Source: Bacteroidales bacterium (GTDB taxonomy: Bacteria; Bacteroidota; Bacteroidia; Bacteroidales; TTA-H9). From it: 52,928 bases of DNA. The notes below the pieces were generated by a model. That model was not told where the DNA came from, did not search any database, and worked only from the letters and a program-made list of their open reading frames with translations. The stretch covers positions 1 to 52,928 of the forward strand of contig JAUSOY010000073.1 in assembly GCA_030656615.1 (NCBI GenBank). The letters run 5' to 3'. Shown piece after piece: positions 16,706 to 27,213 of the stretch. Positions within the stretch are counted from its first letter, which is position 1. Every line of letters begins with the position of its first letter. The translations under genes and the position numbers were made by a program.

Positions 16706-17236
16706 ATGAATAAATTACGTTTGTTTTCGCTGATTTTTGTTATGATTTCCTTGGTAGCCTGTACAAATAAGGAAAAAGTGTATAATTCAGTGATAAAAGA
16801 TAGCAAAACAGGTGAAGAGATTCTTTATGGATATTGCAATGTTGAAGGCATCAAAGGTGATGTTTTTAAGGAAGCATATATCAAGGAAATGGAAGAATAT
16901 CGTCCAAACGATTCTTTGGTAAATCTTCTTTCTTCAAATTATCAGGATATTACCGTTAAAGTTATTATGGGAACCTGGTGCAGCGATACGAAAAGAGAAG
17001 TGCCACGTTTACTAAGTGTATTGTTTTCATCTGGTTACGACCCTACTGTTTCTGAAAATTTCGAGGCAATTTGTGTGGATACAGAAAAAAAAGCTGAAGA
17101 CATCGATCTCGAACCGTATAAATTCGACAAGGTTCCAACGATCATAGTTTACCGCTCCGGAGCTGAAATCGGTCGAATCATTGAAACGCCACAGATTAGC
17201 ATTGAACAGGATCTTCTTGATATTTTAAGCAAGTAA
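16706..17236 (+). CDS. Thioredoxin-like lipoprotein
   Basis: Protein of 176 residues with a lipoprotein signal (MNKLRLFSL to SLVACTNK; Cys near 19), so attached to the envelope. The thioredoxin fold shows in VKVIMGTWCSDTKREVPRL (about 85-103) and the cis-Pro loop KVPTIIVYR (about 147-155). The active site is WCSDT rather than WCxxC, so only one cysteine is present and classical disulfide exchange is unlikely. This WCSDT type is common in Bacteroidota; its substrate is not known. It ends one base before the panC start. Confidence 0.82.
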   Translation: MNKLRLFSLIFVMISLVACTNKEKVYNSVIKDSKTGEEILYGYCNVEGIKGDVFKEAYIKEMEEYRPNDSLVNLLSSNYQDITVKVIMGTWCSDTKREVPRLLSVLFSSGYDPTVSENFEAICVDTEKKAEDIDLEPYKFDKVPTIIVYRSGAEIGRIIETPQISIEQDLLDILSK

Positions 17237-17237
17237 A

Positions 17238-18083
17238 ATGCTTGTAGTCAGTCATATTGCAGATGTAAAATCATACATCAACCAGCAACGTTCTGCTGGT
17301 AAAAAAATAGGATTCGTTCCTACCATGGGTGCCCTTCACGAAGGGCACCTTTCGCTTATATATGAAGCTCGTAAGCATAATGATATTGTTACGGCTTCAA
17401 TATTCGTTAATCCCATTCAGTTTAATAATCCGGGGGATTTGGAGAAATATCCACGTACCGAGGAAAATGACTGTCGAATGCTTGAGCAAGCCGGATGTGA
17501 TATGGTTTTTATTCCTAATGTGAAAGAGATGTATCCGGAAGAGGTTAAAAAGACCTATGATTTTGGAAATCTTGAAACAGTAATGGAAGGCCAATTCAGG
17601 CCAGGACATTTCAATGGAGTAGCCATTGTTGTGAAAAAGCTTTTTGATATTTTTACCCCTCATCAGGCCTTTTTCGGACAGAAAGATTTTCAGCAATTGG
17701 CGATTATCCGCCGAATGGTTGAATTGGAAAATATTCCGGTAGAAGTTATTGGATGTCCAACCCTGCGCGAAATTGACGGCCTCGCGATGAGTTCGCGAAA
17801 CATCCGCTTGTCTGAAAATCAAAGAAAATCAGCTCCTTTTATATTTAAAATGTTGGAATTAGCCAATCAGCTTCTTCCCGAAACTGAAGTGATAGAAGTT
17901 CACCAGCATATCGTCGACAAATTTGCCAACCACCCTGATTTTGAACTCGAATATTTCGAAATATGCAATGCCATCACTTTGCAACCCATTAAAAGTCTGA
18001 ACGATGCGGAAGAAGTGGTTGCCTGTGTAGCCGCGTACATGGGAGAGGTGCGGCTGATTGACAACCGCATGATGAAGCCGTGA
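17238..18083 (+). CDS. panC: Pantothenate synthetase
   Basis: Joins pantoate and beta-alanine with ATP to pantothenate, the precursor of coenzyme A. 281 residues, normal length. Signature FVPTMGALHEGHLSLI (about 25-40) carries the nucleotide-binding HxGH. PGHFNGVAIVVKKLF (about 120) and FGQKDFQQLAIIRRMV (about 150) are the pantoate and KMSKS-like regions, and MSSRN is present. The panD gene follows, supplying beta-alanine, so the two steps are linked. It begins one base after the thioredoxin-like gene. Confidence 0.96.
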   Translation: MLVVSHIADVKSYINQQRSAGKKIGFVPTMGALHEGHLSLIYEARKHNDIVTASIFVNPIQFNNPGDLEKYPRTEENDCRMLEQAGCDMVFIPNVKEMYPEEVKKTYDFGNLETVMEGQFRPGHFNGVAIVVKKLFDIFTPHQAFFGQKDFQQLAIIRRMVELENIPVEVIGCPTLREIDGLAMSSRNIRLSENQRKSAPFIFKMLELANQLLPETEVIEVHQHIVDKFANHPDFELEYFEICNAITLQPIKSLNDAEEVVACVAAYMGEVRLIDNRMMKP

Positions 18084-18286
18084 ATTTTTAACACTAACTG
18101 AAATTTTAGTGATTGGGTGAATTAAATTTCATTTTTTTTTCAATTACCCGTTTGTTATCTGATTTAATGAAGGATGGCAATGTATTCTTCTGTTTATCAG
18201 TAATAAATTCGCCAATAATGGGTTTATGTTAAAACAAAAAGTATACAACTTGTGTTAAATTCATGTGGTTCAGTTCTGATATTTTG

Positions 18287-18294
18287 TAATTTTG
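18287..18294 (+). promoter_or_regulatory. panD: -7 box directly before panD
   Basis: TAATTTTG fits TAnnTTTG but ends only 4 bases before the first ATG (18299) and 7 before the second (18302). If used, the mRNA would be leaderless or almost so. Confidence 0.4.
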
Positions 18295-18301
18295 CAATAT
18301 G

Positions 18302-18652
18302 ATGCAGATAAATGTACTCAAATCGAAAATTCATCGTGCCACGATTATCGAGGCCGATTTAAATTATATTGGCAGCATTACAATCGATGAAGATCTGATG
18401 GAAGCTGCGAATCTCATTGAAAATGAGCGGGTTCATATTTATGATATCAATAATGGTGAGCGTTTTGATACCTATGTAATTAAAGGTTTACGAGCTTCGG
18501 GGGTTATTGGTATTAATGGAGCTGCTGCGCGCAAAGTAGCCGTTGGCGATTTCGTAATCATTGTTTCTTATGCCATTATGCCTTTTGAAGAAGCCAAATT
18601 GTTTAAGCCATATATTGTATTCCCCGATCTTAATAATAAGCTCAACTCTTAA
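18302..18652 (+). CDS. panD: Aspartate 1-decarboxylase
   Basis: Makes beta-alanine from aspartate for pantothenate synthesis. It is a self-processing, pyruvoyl-dependent enzyme. Two ATGs stand in tandem at 18299 and 18302. From the second, the cleavage site falls at Gly24-Ser25 (NYIGS), exactly as in E. coli PanD, so that start is preferred. The catalytic Lys/Arg pocket (KSKIHRATI), NGAAAR and VIIVSYA motifs are present; 116 residues. It is separated from panC by 215 bases and followed after 2 bases by a flippase-like gene. Confidence 0.95.
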   Translation: MQINVLKSKIHRATIIEADLNYIGSITIDEDLMEAANLIENERVHIYDINNGERFDTYVIKGLRASGVIGINGAAARKVAVGDFVIIVSYAIMPFEEAKLFKPYIVFPDLNNKLNS

Positions 18653-18654
18653 TT

Positions 18655-19677
18655 GTGAAAAAAACATTCTGGTCAGTAATAAAAATTATCTTTTTTCTTG
18701 GACTGGGTGGCTTTTTTATCTGGCTCTTTGTTCATAACCTCACTTCGGATCAAATTTCTCAAATCTGGCAATCCTTTAAAAGAGCTGATTATTCATGGAT
18801 TTTACTTGCTGTTATAACCGGAGTAATTAGTCATGCTAGTAGAGCGAGGCGTTGGATGATTTTACTGGAACCTATGGGCTATAAACCCAGATTTTGGAAC
18901 GTGTTTATGGCTGTTTTTACTGGTTATCTGGCTAATCTGGCTTTACCACGACTGGGTGAAGTAAGTCGTTGCGGTGTCCTTACACGTTATGAAAAAGTAC
19001 CTTTTAATAAGGGTTTTGGTACCGTAATAACGGAACGGGCCATCGATATGATATTTTTTCTAATGCTGTTTTTTGTCAATTTTGTGATACAGTTCCGGCA
19101 TTTGAAAAATTATATTTACGATAAGGTCTATATGCCTTTGCTGCTCAAGTTGGAAGCGGCAGGAAATGCATCCATGATGATGTTTTCTGTGGCAATGGTG
19201 ATTTTTATAATTGTTATACTCGTATTTATTTTCCGAAAGAAATTCTATCATCTCGGATTTGTTATTAAAATCCGTGATTTGATTAAGGGTTTGGTTGAAG
19301 GAATGAAGAGCCTCATCAGTATTCGCCGTCCCGGTGAATTTGTGTTTCATACCTTCCTTATTTGGGGCTGTTATTTTACGATGACCTGGCTGGTTTTCTT
19401 CAGTTTACCCGAAACATCCATGCTTGGATTGGATGCCGGTTTAGCAGTATTAGTTTTTGGATCCATTGGAATCATTCTGGTTCAGGGCGGAATAGGGGTT
19501 TATCCTGTTATTGTTGCCGAAACACTCGTACTTTATAATATTGATAGCCTTACCGGATATTCGATGGGTTGGATTTTATGGTCAGCACAAACGTTTATCC
19601 TTGTATTTATAGGAGGCCTGTCGATGATGGGTCTTCCGATTATCAACCGATTGATTTATGATAAGAAGCGAAATTAG
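18655..19677 (+). CDS. Lysylphosphatidylglycerol synthase TM-region/flippase-like membrane protein
   Basis: Integral membrane protein of 340 residues with about eight hydrophobic segments, starting with GTG. It matches the UPF0104/TIGR00374 family (the AglD/MprF membrane region): ISHASRARRWMILLEPMGY (about 55-73), GYLANLALPRLGEVSRC (about 89-105), TVITERAIDM, and GSIGIILVQGGIGVYP near 270. No soluble synthase domain is attached, so it is probably a lipid-linked substrate flippase or a protein of unknown transport role. Position between panD and rfaE2 (20-base overlap with rfaE2) suggests cotranscription rather than shared chemistry. Confidence 0.85.
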   Translation: MKKTFWSVIKIIFFLGLGGFFIWLFVHNLTSDQISQIWQSFKRADYSWILLAVITGVISHASRARRWMILLEPMGYKPRFWNVFMAVFTGYLANLALPRLGEVSRCGVLTRYEKVPFNKGFGTVITERAIDMIFFLMLFFVNFVIQFRHLKNYIYDKVYMPLLLKLEAAGNASMMMFSVAMVIFIIVILVFIFRKKFYHLGFVIKIRDLIKGLVEGMKSLISIRRPGEFVFHTFLIWGCYFTMTWLVFFSLPETSMLGLDAGLAVLVFGSIGIILVQGGIGVYPVIVAETLVLYNIDSLTGYSMGWILWSAQTFILVFIGGLSMMGLPIINRLIYDKKRN

Positions 19678-20158
19678 CAGGAGTAAAATCTATCCATCAG
19701 CCAACGAAGAATTTCATCGCAGGCTGGCGTACTGGCGTTATAAGGGCTACCGTATTGTCTTTACTAATGGCTGTTTTGATATTATGCATCTTGGTCATAT
19801 TGATTATCTTTCCAAAGCTTCTGATGAGGGTGATATCCTTATTATTGGTCTGAATACCGATGAATCTGTAAGAAAAATAAAGGGACCCACCAGACCGATC
19901 TCTGATGAAAATTCAAGGGCAATGGTACTGGCTTCCATGTCGATGGTTGACACGGTTGTAATGTTTTCTGACGATACACCCTATCAACTCATTGAACTTA
20001 TACAGCCCGATGTACTCATAAAAGGCAGTGATTATAAACCAGAAGATATTGTTGGTTTCGATATCGTAAGTAAGAAAGGTGGTGAAATTAAAACCATTGC
20101 CTTTGTAGAAGGTTATTCTACCTCAAAAATTGAAGAAAAAATCAGGAAGAACGTCTAA
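19658..20158 (+). CDS. rfaE2: ADP-heptose synthase, adenylyltransferase domain
   Basis: Protein of 166 residues of the nucleotidyltransferase type: FTNGCFDIMHLGHIDYLSKA (about 35-54) has the HxGH site, and VLIKGSDYK (about 120-128) is typical of RfaE domain II. It transfers AMP to D-glycero-beta-D-manno-heptose 1-phosphate for LPS core. In many bacteria this is the second half of a fused HldE; here the kinase half is absent from the window, so the split form (HldA elsewhere) is likely. The gene starts 20 bases inside the flippase-like gene. Confidence 0.9.
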   Translation: MIRSEISRSKIYPSANEEFHRRLAYWRYKGYRIVFTNGCFDIMHLGHIDYLSKASDEGDILIIGLNTDESVRKIKGPTRPISDENSRAMVLASMSMVDTVVMFSDDTPYQLIELIQPDVLIKGSDYKPEDIVGFDIVSKKGGEIKTIAFVEGYSTSKIEEKIRKNV

Positions 20159-20194
20159 AATCACTATTTTTAGAGATTGATACCTGATTATTCA

Positions 20195-21547
20195 ATGGCC
20201 AAAACAAAAAGCGTATTTTTCTGTCAGAGTTGTGGTAATGAAGCTACCAAATGGCTCGGTAAATGTCCTGCGTGCGGCGACTGGAATACCTATGTTGAAG
20301 AAGTTGTTCGTGCCAAAACAAATGCAGGAGCCATCCGCTCCTCCAATTCGGCTATTTTGGTTGAAGATATACAGGCGGGTAGTTTTGCCCGGTGTACGTC
20401 AGCCGATCAGGAATTGGACCGGGTTTTGGGAGGTGGATTGGTTCCCGGCTCGGTGGTATTGGTAGGGGGGGAACCCGGCATCGGAAAATCAACATTAATG
20501 TTGCAGGTATCTCTTAAGATTCCGGATTTAAAAGTATTATATGTATCGGGAGAAGAAAGTGAACAACAGCTCAAGATGCGTGCTGATCGTCTGAAATTAC
20601 CTCAGACGAATTGTTTCGTACTCGCGGAAACTAATTTGCAGGCAATTTTTCAACAAATCGAATTTCTAAAACCCGGTTTAGTCGTTATCGATTCCATCCA
20701 GACTTTATCGACGGATTTGTTGGATGCCTCGCCGGGAAGTGTGTCTCAGGTTCGGGAATGTACTGCTCAGCTTCAACGTTTTGCTAAACAGACGAATACC
20801 CCTTTGGTACTTATCGGACATATTACGAAAGATGGAAGTCTGGCAGGCCCAAAAGTCTTGGAACATATGGTAGATACCGTTTTGCAATTTGAGGGCGACC
20901 GAAATTACGGATATCGTATTTTGCGTTCTGTAAAAAATCGTTTCGGTTCTACCAGCGAACTGGGAATTTATGAAATGCGTTCAGACGGTTTGCGCGAAGT
21001 GAATAATCCTTCAGAAATACTTCTTTCGCAGCATGATGAAGAAATGAGCGGGATAGCGATAGCTGCCACTATGGAAGGTATGAGGCCCTTAGTTCTCGAA
21101 ATTCAGGCTTTGGTTTCAACGGCTGCCTACGGCACTCCACAACGCTCAGCTACCGGTTTCGATGTAAGACGGCTCAATATGCTTCTCGCTGTACTCGAAA
21201 AAAGGGCAGGTTTCCGTTTGGGTATCAAAGATGTTTTCCTCAATGTGGCTGGTGGAATACGCGTGGATGACCCAGCTACCGATTTGGCGGTGATTTCTGC
21301 AATATTATCTTCTTCCGAAGACATCCCGGTTTCTCAGAAATATTGCTTTTCCGGAGAAGTTGGTTTATCCGGTGAAATCCGGCCTGTAATCCGGCTTGAG
21401 AATCGAATTTCAGAAGCCGAAAAACTCGGCTTTTCTAAAATATTTATCAGCCGTGCTGCACTAAAAGGTCTACAATTGAAAACCAAAGGAATACAAATTG
21501 TTCCGGTTGGTAAAATAGACGAAGTTTTTCAAAACCTCTTTGGATAA
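20195..21547 (+). CDS. radA: DNA repair protein RadA/Sms
   Basis: RecA-related branch-migration helicase, 450 residues from the ATG at 20195 (a TTG at 20177 is less likely). N-terminal zinc finger CQSCGN / CPACGDW (about 9-32), Walker A GGEPGIGKST (about 91-100), the RadA-specific KNRFG motif (about 247), and a C-terminal Lon-protease-like domain (about 280-450) that lacks a working protease site in this family. It acts in recombination intermediates and repair. It is the last gene of the panD-flippase-rfaE2-radA run. Confidence 0.96.
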   Translation: MAKTKSVFFCQSCGNEATKWLGKCPACGDWNTYVEEVVRAKTNAGAIRSSNSAILVEDIQAGSFARCTSADQELDRVLGGGLVPGSVVLVGGEPGIGKSTLMLQVSLKIPDLKVLYVSGEESEQQLKMRADRLKLPQTNCFVLAETNLQAIFQQIEFLKPGLVVIDSIQTLSTDLLDASPGSVSQVRECTAQLQRFAKQTNTPLVLIGHITKDGSLAGPKVLEHMVDTVLQFEGDRNYGYRILRSVKNRFGSTSELGIYEMRSDGLREVNNPSEILLSQHDEEMSGIAIAATMEGMRPLVLEIQALVSTAAYGTPQRSATGFDVRRLNMLLAVLEKRAGFRLGIKDVFLNVAGGIRVDDPATDLAVISAILSSSEDIPVSQKYCFSGEVGLSGEIRPVIRLENRISEAEKLGFSKIFISRAALKGLQLKTKGIQIVPVGKIDEVFQNLFG

Positions 21548-21607
21548 GCATTGTTATATATATGAATACCTACTAATTGTCCCTAATTTTTACCCAGAGC
21601 CATTTAT

Positions 21608-23884
21608 ATGCTACAGGATGAATCCAATAATATACAGACTTACGATACCGAACAGGAGAAAAAAGATATTCTGAAGAATTATCGCCGCCTGATTAGGGTC
21701 TGGAAAGTTAAACACACAGATAATAAGGAAGATAGAGTATTAATTCGTAAAGCTTTTAATGTTGCATTGGATGCCCATTCCGGCATGCGGCGTAAATCAG
21801 GCGAGCCGTATATAATGCATCCGATTGAAGTGGCAATTATTTGTGCTGAAGAAATCGGATTGGGTACAACCTCGGTTTGCTGCGCCCTTTTGCATGATGT
21901 GGTAGAAGATCGCCCTGATGAATACCCGATTGAGGATATCAGACGAATGTTCGGCGATAAAATTGCAGCCATTTGCGATGGTCTGACGAAAATTAAAGAT
22001 TTCTTCGATCAAACCGAGCCTTCTACACAGGCCGTTCAAATGAAGCATCTTTTATTAACTCTGGGAGATGATGTCCGTGTAATTCTTATTAAGCTGGCCG
22101 ACCGTTTGCATAATATGCGCACGCTTCAATATATGAAGCCTGAAAAACGCTTAAAAATTGCCGCAGAAACAACTTTTCTCTTTGCACCTCTGGCTCATCG
22201 ACTCGGATTATATGCAGTAAAAAGTGAACTCGAAGATTTAGCATTAAAATTCACGGAACCTGATATTTATATAGAAATTTCACGCCGCTTAATTGAATCT
22301 GAACAAATCAGGGCTGACTTTGCTGCTGATTTTCTTTATCCCATTAAACGTGATATTGCTGAAAGGGGATATAATGCACGCATTATGGTACGTACCAAAT
22401 CGGTACATTCCATTTGGCAAAAAATGAAAAAAAAGCAAATTCCTTTTGATGAAGTGTATGATGTTTTTGCTATTCGAATTATTGTTGATGTACCTGTAAA
22501 GCAAGAACGATCGGCCTGTTGGGAAGTATACGCCATCGTTACTGACCATTACCGCCCAAAACCTGATCGTTTGCGCGACTGGATTTCGATACCCAAAGCC
22601 AACGGTTATCAGGCTTTGCATACGACTGTAATGAGTAGTATCGGAAAATGGGTAGAGGTGCAGGTTCGTTCTGAACGAATGGATGAAATAGCAGAAAAGG
22701 GCTACGCTGCGCATTTTAAATATAAAGAAACTGAGGTTGATGATCGTCATATCGAAAATTGGCTTGACCGTATTCGTGATTTATTACACCGCAATGATGG
22801 AGATGCATTAAATTTTCTCAATGATATTCAAGGATATCTGTTTACTCAGGAAATATTTATTTTTACTCGTTCCGGAGAGTTAAGATTGCTGCCCTTGGGA
22901 AGTACGGTACTCGATTTTGCTTATGGAATTCATTCGGATATTGGTAATACCTGCATTGGTGCCAATGTTAATCATAAATTGAAACCCAGGTATTACGAAC
23001 TTAAAAGTGGCGACCAAATCGAAGTACTTACTTCGGATAAACAGGAGCCAAATAAAGAATGGCTTGATACCGTAAAAACAACAAGAGCTAAAACCCGCAT
23101 CAAGGAAGCACTAAAAGAAATTCGCCGTTTGCAGGCCGACACGGGAAGAGAAATTCTTCAACGGATATTATCAGAAATTGGGATTGAGTTTTCGACTGAA
23201 AATCTGGGTTTGCTCGTTAAAAAGTTTCACATTTCGGGCAATCAGGAACTTATGGTAGAAATTGGAAATGGAAAAATATCACCGATTGATGTTCAGAATT
23301 TTTTCAGCCCTGAGCCCAGAAGCTGGCTTAGAAGGATAAATCCATTCAATCGCCCTAAATCACCCGATTACGTTTCATTAACAGATGAAATCATTCGCCA
23401 GACACGCGGTAAAGCAGACCATTTAATGTTAAAACGCGATTTGGATAATCTGAAGCATACCATAGCTACCTGTTGTAATCCAATACCAGGGGATGATGTT
23501 ATGGGCTTTAATGATAAAAAGAAGGGAATAGTAATCCATCGTTCACAATGCCCCGACGCCATTGAGCTGATGTCGACATTCGGACAGAATATTGTAAAAG
23601 CCAAATGGACAGAGAATGCAGAATTGGCTTTTCTGGCTGGTATAAAAATTAATGGCTTCGACAGAAAAGGAATGCTCTTCGAACTTTCAGAAATAATTTC
23701 AAGCCATTTGGGGCTTAATATTAAATCGATCCATTTTGAAACGGAAGGGGGAATTATGGATGGTGTAATTATGCTTTTCGTTAATCATACACAGCAGTTA
23801 AAAAATCTTATTGATGCTTTGAATAAAGTAGAAGGAATCCAAAAAGTGTTCAGAATCGATAATTATTCTGAACTTGACGTCTGA
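21608..23884 (+). CDS. spoT: Bifunctional (p)ppGpp synthetase/hydrolase (RelA/SpoT family)
   Basis: Stringent-response enzyme of 758 residues. Hydrolase HD domain intact (HPIEVAIICAEE near 73-84; ALLHDVVED near 94-102). Synthetase domain with FDEVYDVFAIRIIV (about 280) and GYQALHTTVM (about 336). TGS domain (about 414-470) and a C-terminal ACT domain (about 685-758) with zinc-finger-like residues (ATCCNPIPGDD) before it. With both active sites, it can make and degrade (p)ppGpp. The gene follows radA by 60 bases and precedes a Fur-family gene. Confidence 0.95.
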   Translation: MLQDESNNIQTYDTEQEKKDILKNYRRLIRVWKVKHTDNKEDRVLIRKAFNVALDAHSGMRRKSGEPYIMHPIEVAIICAEEIGLGTTSVCCALLHDVVEDRPDEYPIEDIRRMFGDKIAAICDGLTKIKDFFDQTEPSTQAVQMKHLLLTLGDDVRVILIKLADRLHNMRTLQYMKPEKRLKIAAETTFLFAPLAHRLGLYAVKSELEDLALKFTEPDIYIEISRRLIESEQIRADFAADFLYPIKRDIAERGYNARIMVRTKSVHSIWQKMKKKQIPFDEVYDVFAIRIIVDVPVKQERSACWEVYAIVTDHYRPKPDRLRDWISIPKANGYQALHTTVMSSIGKWVEVQVRSERMDEIAEKGYAAHFKYKETEVDDRHIENWLDRIRDLLHRNDGDALNFLNDIQGYLFTQEIFIFTRSGELRLLPLGSTVLDFAYGIHSDIGNTCIGANVNHKLKPRYYELKSGDQIEVLTSDKQEPNKEWLDTVKTTRAKTRIKEALKEIRRLQADTGREILQRILSEIGIEFSTENLGLLVKKFHISGNQELMVEIGNGKISPIDVQNFFSPEPRSWLRRINPFNRPKSPDYVSLTDEIIRQTRGKADHLMLKRDLDNLKHTIATCCNPIPGDDVMGFNDKKKGIVIHRSQCPDAIELMSTFGQNIVKAKWTENAELAFLAGIKINGFDRKGMLFELSEIISSHLGLNIKSIHFETEGGIMDGVIMLFVNHTQQLKNLIDALNKVEGIQKVFRIDNYSELDV

Positions 23885-23959
23885 TTGAGCAATTCTTATT
23901 TTAATTTGTTCTTAATATCAATAAAAACTTTTATCTTCGTATCGAAATTTTATAGCTAT

Positions 23960-24415
23960 ATGAAAATTACTCAGAAGGAGACTTACGAAACGGTTCATCA
24001 GTTGTTTACTGATTATCTGGTGAAGAAAGGGCATAGAAAGACTCCGGAACGGTACACAATACTGAAAGAAATATATGCTACGGATGGGCATTTTGATATT
24101 GAATCGCTTTATATCAGAATGAAAAAAAACAAGTACAGGGTTAGTCGTGCTACATTGTATAATACCATCGAAATACTGTTGGATGCTGCTCTCGTTATAC
24201 GTCATCAGTTTGGTAGTTCAAGTTCTCAGTACGAAAAAGCATACAAGGCCCGTCAGCACGACCATGTTATTTGTATGAAAAATGGGGAAGTTTCACAGAT
24301 TCTCGAGTTTTGCGATCCTCGAATTCAGGAAATACAATCGGATGTTGAACGCCTTCTGGGTGTCGAAATTAGCGGGCATAGCCTGACTTTTTTCGGCAAA
24401 AAAATTGTCAAATAG
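23960..24415 (+). CDS. Fur-family transcriptional regulator
   Basis: Metal- or peroxide-sensing winged-helix repressor, 151 residues from the ATG at 23960. A longer frame from 23885 adds a non-family hydrophobic N-terminus and is rejected. DNA-binding domain about 1-85 (RKTPERYTILKEIYATDGHF; SRATLYNTIEILLDA). The dimerization half has QHDHVICMKNGEVSQI with the HDH metal site. CxxC structural zinc motifs typical of PerR/Fur are not evident, only single cysteines near 107 and 117. Fur versus PerR versus Zur cannot be decided. It lies between the (p)ppGpp enzyme and purA. Confidence 0.88.
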   Translation: MKITQKETYETVHQLFTDYLVKKGHRKTPERYTILKEIYATDGHFDIESLYIRMKKNKYRVSRATLYNTIEILLDAALVIRHQFGSSSSQYEKAYKARQHDHVICMKNGEVSQILEFCDPRIQEIQSDVERLLGVEISGHSLTFFGKKIVK

Positions 24416-24459
24416 AATCTGATTTTCTGATTCCTTTAGGCCTTGGACTTTTTTATGCT

Positions 24460-24467
24460 TACCTTTG
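24460..24467 (+). promoter_or_regulatory. purA: -7 box before purA
   Basis: TACCTTTG fits TAnnTTTG; a TTTA at 24435-24438 lies 21 bases upstream and could be the -33 box. It implies a purA leader of about 90 bases, in which no known riboswitch was recognised. Confidence 0.45.
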
Positions 24468-24548
24468 CATTATTGCTTTGAGCTCCCTTAATTGGCAGCA
24501 AATAGGCAATTTTTTTGTGTCTGGCAAATGCCGGCAATAAAATATTAA

Positions 24549-25859
<1,311 letters not shown>

Positions 25860-25882
25860 CGATTTTGCTCTTATAAGTAATA

Positions 25883-25912
25883 AAAAAGCCGGTCAGTTGA
25901 CCGGCTTTTTTT
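25883..25912. terminator. Bidirectional terminator between purA and gcdH
   Basis: Long perfect stem AAAAAGCCGGTCA / TGACCGGCTTTTT (25883-25895, 25898-25910). A-run and T-run on both sides allow it to end both purA and the converging minus-strand gene, whose stop is 10 bases away. Confidence 0.9.
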
Positions 25913-25921
25913 AAAAAAACG

Positions 25922-27100
25922 CTATTTAAAGGCTTGAATTCCTGTTATATCAGCGCCTGTTATAAGTAGATGTACATCATGAGTGCCTTCATATGTGATA
26001 ACCGATTCGAGGTTCATCATATGACGCATCATTGGGAAATCGCCAGTGATGCCCATTGCACCCAATACCTGACGTAATTCCCTGGCGATATTAAGTGCCA
26101 TAAATACATTATTTCTCTTAGCCATTGATATCTGACCCGGAGTAGCCCGATCTTCTGAGCGTAATTGTCCTAAGCGCCAGCAAAGAAGTTGTGCTTTGGT
26201 GATCTCGGTCAGAGCTTCTGCCAGTTTTTTCTGCTGAAGCTGGAAGGAACCGATTGGCCTGTTAAATTGTTTACGCTCAAGAGAATATCTGACGGCAGCA
26301 TCATAACAGTCCATAGCAGCACCGATGGCGCCCCAAGCGATACCATAACGTGCTGAATTTAGACAGGAGAGAGGAGCTTTTAATCCTGAAGCAAGTGGGA
26401 GAATCATGTCTTCCGTAACAATAACATCATCGAAAACAAGTTCTCCGGTTACTGAAGCTCTTAGCGACCATTTTCCATGAGTCATAGGAGCCGTTAGTCC
26501 TTTTATACCTTTTTCCAGTACGATACCTCGAACGATTCCTTCGTCATCTTTTGCCCAAACAATGGATACATCTGCAATAGATGAGTTGGTAATCCACATT
26601 TTTGCACCATTCAGAAGATAATGATCACCCTTACGGGTTAAACGAGTTTTCATACCGCCTGGATCAGAACCATAATCAGGTTCAGTTAATCCGAAGCATC
26701 CGATAATTTCTCCTTTGGCTAATAAGGGTAAGAACTTTTTCTTTTGTTCTTCTGAACCATAACGGTTCAATGGATACATAACCAGCGATGATTGTACCGA
26801 TGCAGCTGAACGTATGCCTGAATCTCCTCTTTCGAGTTCCTGCATAATGAGTCCATAAGCCGTATAATCAAGTCCTGCACCGCCGTATTCTTCTGGAATA
26901 AATGGGCCCAAGGCTCCCATTTCACCCATCTCTTTAATGAGGTGGCGCGGAAATTCATTTCTTTCGGCAAAACCTTCAATGACTGGTTTTACAGAGCGGT
27001 CTACCCAATCCCGGATAGCCGAACGTATTAAAAGATGTTCTTCTGTGAAGAGCTCATCACAGTTAAAATAATCGGGAGCGTTGAATTCAATTTCATTCAT
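25922..27100 (-). CDS. gcdH: Glutaryl-CoA dehydrogenase (acyl-CoA dehydrogenase family)
   Basis: FAD flavoenzyme of 392 residues. Acyl-CoA dehydrogenase fold: N-terminal helices with FIPEEYGGAGLDY (about 68-80), middle beta domain GCFGLTEPDYGSDP (about 134-147), and the C-terminal helical domain with ERKQFNRPIGSFQLQQ. Catalytic Glu is in TYEGTHDVH (about 368-376), in the position and context of glutaryl-CoA dehydrogenase, and the tail ITGADITGIQAFK also matches that subfamily. It oxidises and decarboxylates glutaryl-CoA to crotonyl-CoA in lysine/tryptophan breakdown. It stands alone on the minus strand. Confidence 0.88.
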   Translation of the reverse strand: MNEIEFNAPDYFNCDELFTEEHLLIRSAIRDWVDRSVKPVIEGFAERNEFPRHLIKEMGEMGALGPFIPEEYGGAGLDYTAYGLIMQELERGDSGIRSAASVQSSLVMYPLNRYGSEEQKKKFLPLLAKGEIIGCFGLTEPDYGSDPGGMKTRLTRKGDHYLLNGAKMWITNSSIADVSIVWAKDDEGIVRGIVLEKGIKGLTAPMTHGKWSLRASVTGELVFDDVIVTEDMILPLASGLKAPLSCLNSARYGIAWGAIGAAMDCYDAAVRYSLERKQFNRPIGSFQLQQKKLAEALTEITKAQLLCWRLGQLRSEDRATPGQISMAKRNNVFMALNIARELRQVLGAMGITGDFPMMRHMMNLESVITYEGTHDVHLLITGADITGIQAFK

Positions 27101-27213
27101 AATTGGATAATTTTCATTGTCATCAAGTTTCGAAATTACAAATTATTGTACGGTTTCCCTATTATGTATTCACTACAATCAGGGAATATTATTATTATTA
27201 AAATGTTCAAACC

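Noticed and set aside
22289-22750. Minus-strand frame of 153 codons inside the (p)ppGpp enzyme gene
   Set aside because: Shadow of a conserved synthetase domain; the translation has no domain or signal.
23885-23959. Extended N-terminus for the Fur-family protein
   Set aside because: Hydrophobic extension not found in the family; the ATG at 23960 gives the normal length.
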